A stretch of 64,000 nt of DNA from positions 265,501 to 329,500 of the forward strand of contig SMSO01000007.1 in NCBI GenBank assembly GCA_004764695.1. Direction: 5' to 3'. The DNA comes from Schizochytrium sp. TIO01 (lineage: Eukaryota > Sar > Bigyra > Thraustochytrida > Thraustochytriidae). Shown here in pieces: positions 62,265 through 64,000 of this stretch. The position numbers and the translations under genes were made by a program. Within the stretch, counting starts at the first letter, position 1; each line of letters begins with the position of its first letter. The notes beneath the pieces were generated by a model, which worked only from the letters and a program-made list of their open reading frames with translations, searched no databases and was not told where the DNA came from.

Positions 62265-62582
62265 CCTTCTTCTTTACCTGTACTTGCAAAGCTTCTTGAG
62301 GTTTCGGGTTTGGAGTTTGCACGTGCTGTATTTTCGGTGTCCTGAGTCTCGCTCCCTGCCAGGCTAGGGTTTTCCTTAGAAAGTGCTTACACCAGTAGAG
62401 TACTATCATAGTATTCGTTAGCAGCCCGCATCGTCCCTGATTTCGAGTATCAGTGAGCTGGAGGAGACAGATTCAGTTTGTTGGAGTGTGGTTTCTTCGT
62501 TTTACTGATCAGGATCGATTGCAGAAGGAACTGGACATTGCTGCGGTCTGAAAATGAATAGCTTCAATAAGATCACCGATTT
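62265..62582. other. Intergenic, nothing recognised
   Basis: Short spacer. Only overlapping short frames are present. Confidence 0.45.
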
Positions 62583-63445
62583 CCACTTACCCAAGTCAGT
62601 TTTGATGTCTAGAACTTCATCAAGCGACCTTTGAAAATCCTCGAAACATGGCCCGGAAGAAATTTCCGTCGGATCATACGCAAGTATATGTCTTTGCACA
62701 AAATCCACAGTCAATGTGAATCTTGTAAAATCGGGAAAAGGACAAGCTTTGCGCCAGGAAGCAATTGATATTGCAAATGAGCAATTAGACGTAGTATTCC
62801 GAAAGTTATAGCCACTTCGTGCATTAGGACATCTACACTCCCGTTCAAGTATGAGCTATGTTCTTTCGAAGGAGCTACTTCTCTAGCTTGTTCAGGTTTC
62901 ATCCAGGTGTCCTTTTCTACATCAAGATGTGTCTCACAGCGTGGACAATAGATCGTATTTTTCATTGAAGAAAACCTCTTAGTAGGGTACCAAAGTCCGG
63001 CAGCTCTTTCTCAGCACCTACAGGCCATCTGGGCGCAACTTTCGAAATTACCCGTATCAAATCTTTTTCAAGCCTGTGGAGAGTTAGAAATATGCGAAAC
63101 CTCTTTAATGCATTCGACTATAATTTTTTCTTTCATAATCCGTAATGTCTAAAGTCTTTCCTCGCTTCGTTCATCTCCCTCATATTCGTGTTCGGGCTCC
63201 TCGTTAAGATCTCTTTCGATCCCAATTTGATCAAGGAAAGGTTCCAAAATAATTTGATTCTTCAGCATTTGGATTGATGGTTTCATTTCGAGAACGTTTT
63301 GAACCTGCGCCACGAGGTTTGGCTATTAATTATCTTGGTCTTGATGATCTCTTCTACAGTCTTCCTCACTTTGAAGATGTATGGGTTTGAAGCTTTTACC
63401 GTTCAACTCCTCCAATCCAACTCGCATGAGTGACTCGGCGTCTAG
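62583..63445 (-). pseudogene. Long frameshifted gene remnant with a CxxC motif
   Basis: Protein-like sequence runs down the minus strand in at least four frame segments: about 63445-63327, 63326-63149, 63117-62962 and 62965-62600. The third ends with a TGA overlapping the ATG of the next. The last contains YCPRC and later shifts frame again near 62760 before a consensus GTAAGT donor at about 62586. Each segment has ordinary composition (for example KSFKP, LEPFLDQIG and APRWPVGAEKELPDFG), while alternative frames are stop-rich. A gene broken by several indels is the simplest reading; small introns are an alternative. No family is recognised. Confidence 0.4.
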
Positions 63446-63591
63446 TTTACAAGCAATATATTAGAAGACTAGATAGCGAACTTTCAGGTCAGTGGAATGC
63501 GAGGCAGTTAAATCACAGTGACGTAAGAGGGAACAGAAAGCTTTTCTTAGACAGAGAATGAAATTCAAAAGAAAGAAGCTTAGACTTTCCA

Positions 63592-63935
63592 AGTCTCTCT
63601 TTTTGAATTACTATCATTGTGGAATAGAAAATTTCTTCAGAGCGTTAATTCTTCTTCTCAGGATTTCTGTCGGGGAAGGATGACAAGTCAGATCAGCACG
63701 GCGAATGCAGCAACAACGACGCCTGAGAGTGGAGGCGCGGCAGCAAACAAGGGTGAACCCGATGACCCCTTTTACTATTACAACAACCCTTCAGAGCAGC
63801 TTGCACGGTCCGCGGCGATGTTAGGAATTGACTGGGCGGTCCGGCGCCGCATAATCGCTCTTGTTTTAATGTCCCTTTTTTTCATTGTGGTCGGTTTATT
63901 ACTCTCGCGTTATGCTTGATTTGTTTTCCTTTTAA
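63592..63935 (+). repeat. Direct repeat unit 2 with small membrane-protein gene
   Basis: Second copy of the block at 61433-61770. Confidence 0.9.
63680..63919 (+). CDS. Small tail-anchored membrane protein
   Basis: A 79-residue protein from an ATG. The N-terminal 50 residues are polar (Thr, Ala, Gly, Asn) with the segment DDPFYYYNNPSEQ. An Arg-Arg-Arg cluster then precedes a 20-residue hydrophobic helix ending two or three residues before the stop codon, the pattern of a tail-anchored or signal-anchor protein. The open frame continues about 30 codons upstream without ATG, and that part is also conserved in the other copy, so an upstream exon is possible. Function unknown. Confidence 0.6.
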   Translation: MTSQISTANAATTTPESGGAAANKGEPDDPFYYYNNPSEQLARSAAMLGIDWAVRRRIIALVLMSLFFIVVGLLLSRYA

Positions 63936-64000
63936 GTAGTAGCTTAAAAAATAAGAAATGAATCTAAAATTAAAAAAATGAAATTGACTTTTTAAGAGAA

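Overview
The window is nuclear DNA of a eukaryote. It carries a cytosolic ribosomal protein eL34, eukaryotic-type initiator tRNA genes with introns, a cyclic-nucleotide-domain cation channel, an ABC1/UbiB-type kinase and a BAR-SH3 protein. Most large genes are single uninterrupted reading frames in the standard code, and base composition is moderate to AT-rich between genes. A protist with few introns fits best. The large nuclease-kinase protein at 18.1 kb, similar in layout to Crinkler-type eukaryotic effectors, suggests a stramenopile (perhaps labyrinthulomycete-like), but the sequence alone does not settle this.

Layout. 1-9.7 kb: gene-poor, rich in simple repeats. 9.7-17.1 kb: an acidic repeat protein, a TrmA/Trm2-like tRNA uracil methyltransferase and a secreted PA-domain protein. 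17.6-22.9 kb: an accessory-looking island with a PD-(D/E)XK nuclease-kinase protein, a convergent Fic protein whose motif histidine is lysine, and a frameshifted gene remnant. 23.1-31.1 kb: an M14 zinc carboxypeptidase, the channel and eL34. 31.1-35.2 kb: no gene seen. 35.2-50.7 kb: the ABC1 kinase, a coiled-coil protein, a 1,949-residue scaffold built from two repeat families, a divergent BAR-SH3 protein and a DUF268 protein. 50.9-54.8 kb: six initiator tRNA-Met genes, each with an intron, partly arranged as a duplicated pair. 55.8-64 kb: a compact set of small orphan and membrane-protein genes, several duplicated, overlapping or frameshifted.

How the parts may work together. The scaffold protein carries about twelve DPF tripeptides and fourteen LLDF/LLEF peptides, which resemble AP-2 ear-binding and clathrin-box motifs. 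The next gene, divergently transcribed, is a BAR-SH3 protein. The pair may serve endocytosis; this is inference. The strongest unusual signals are the intron-bearing initiator tRNA cluster with its conserved flanking hairpins, the repeat scaffold, the channel with a non-canonical pore signature, and the nuclease-kinase/degenerate-Fic island.
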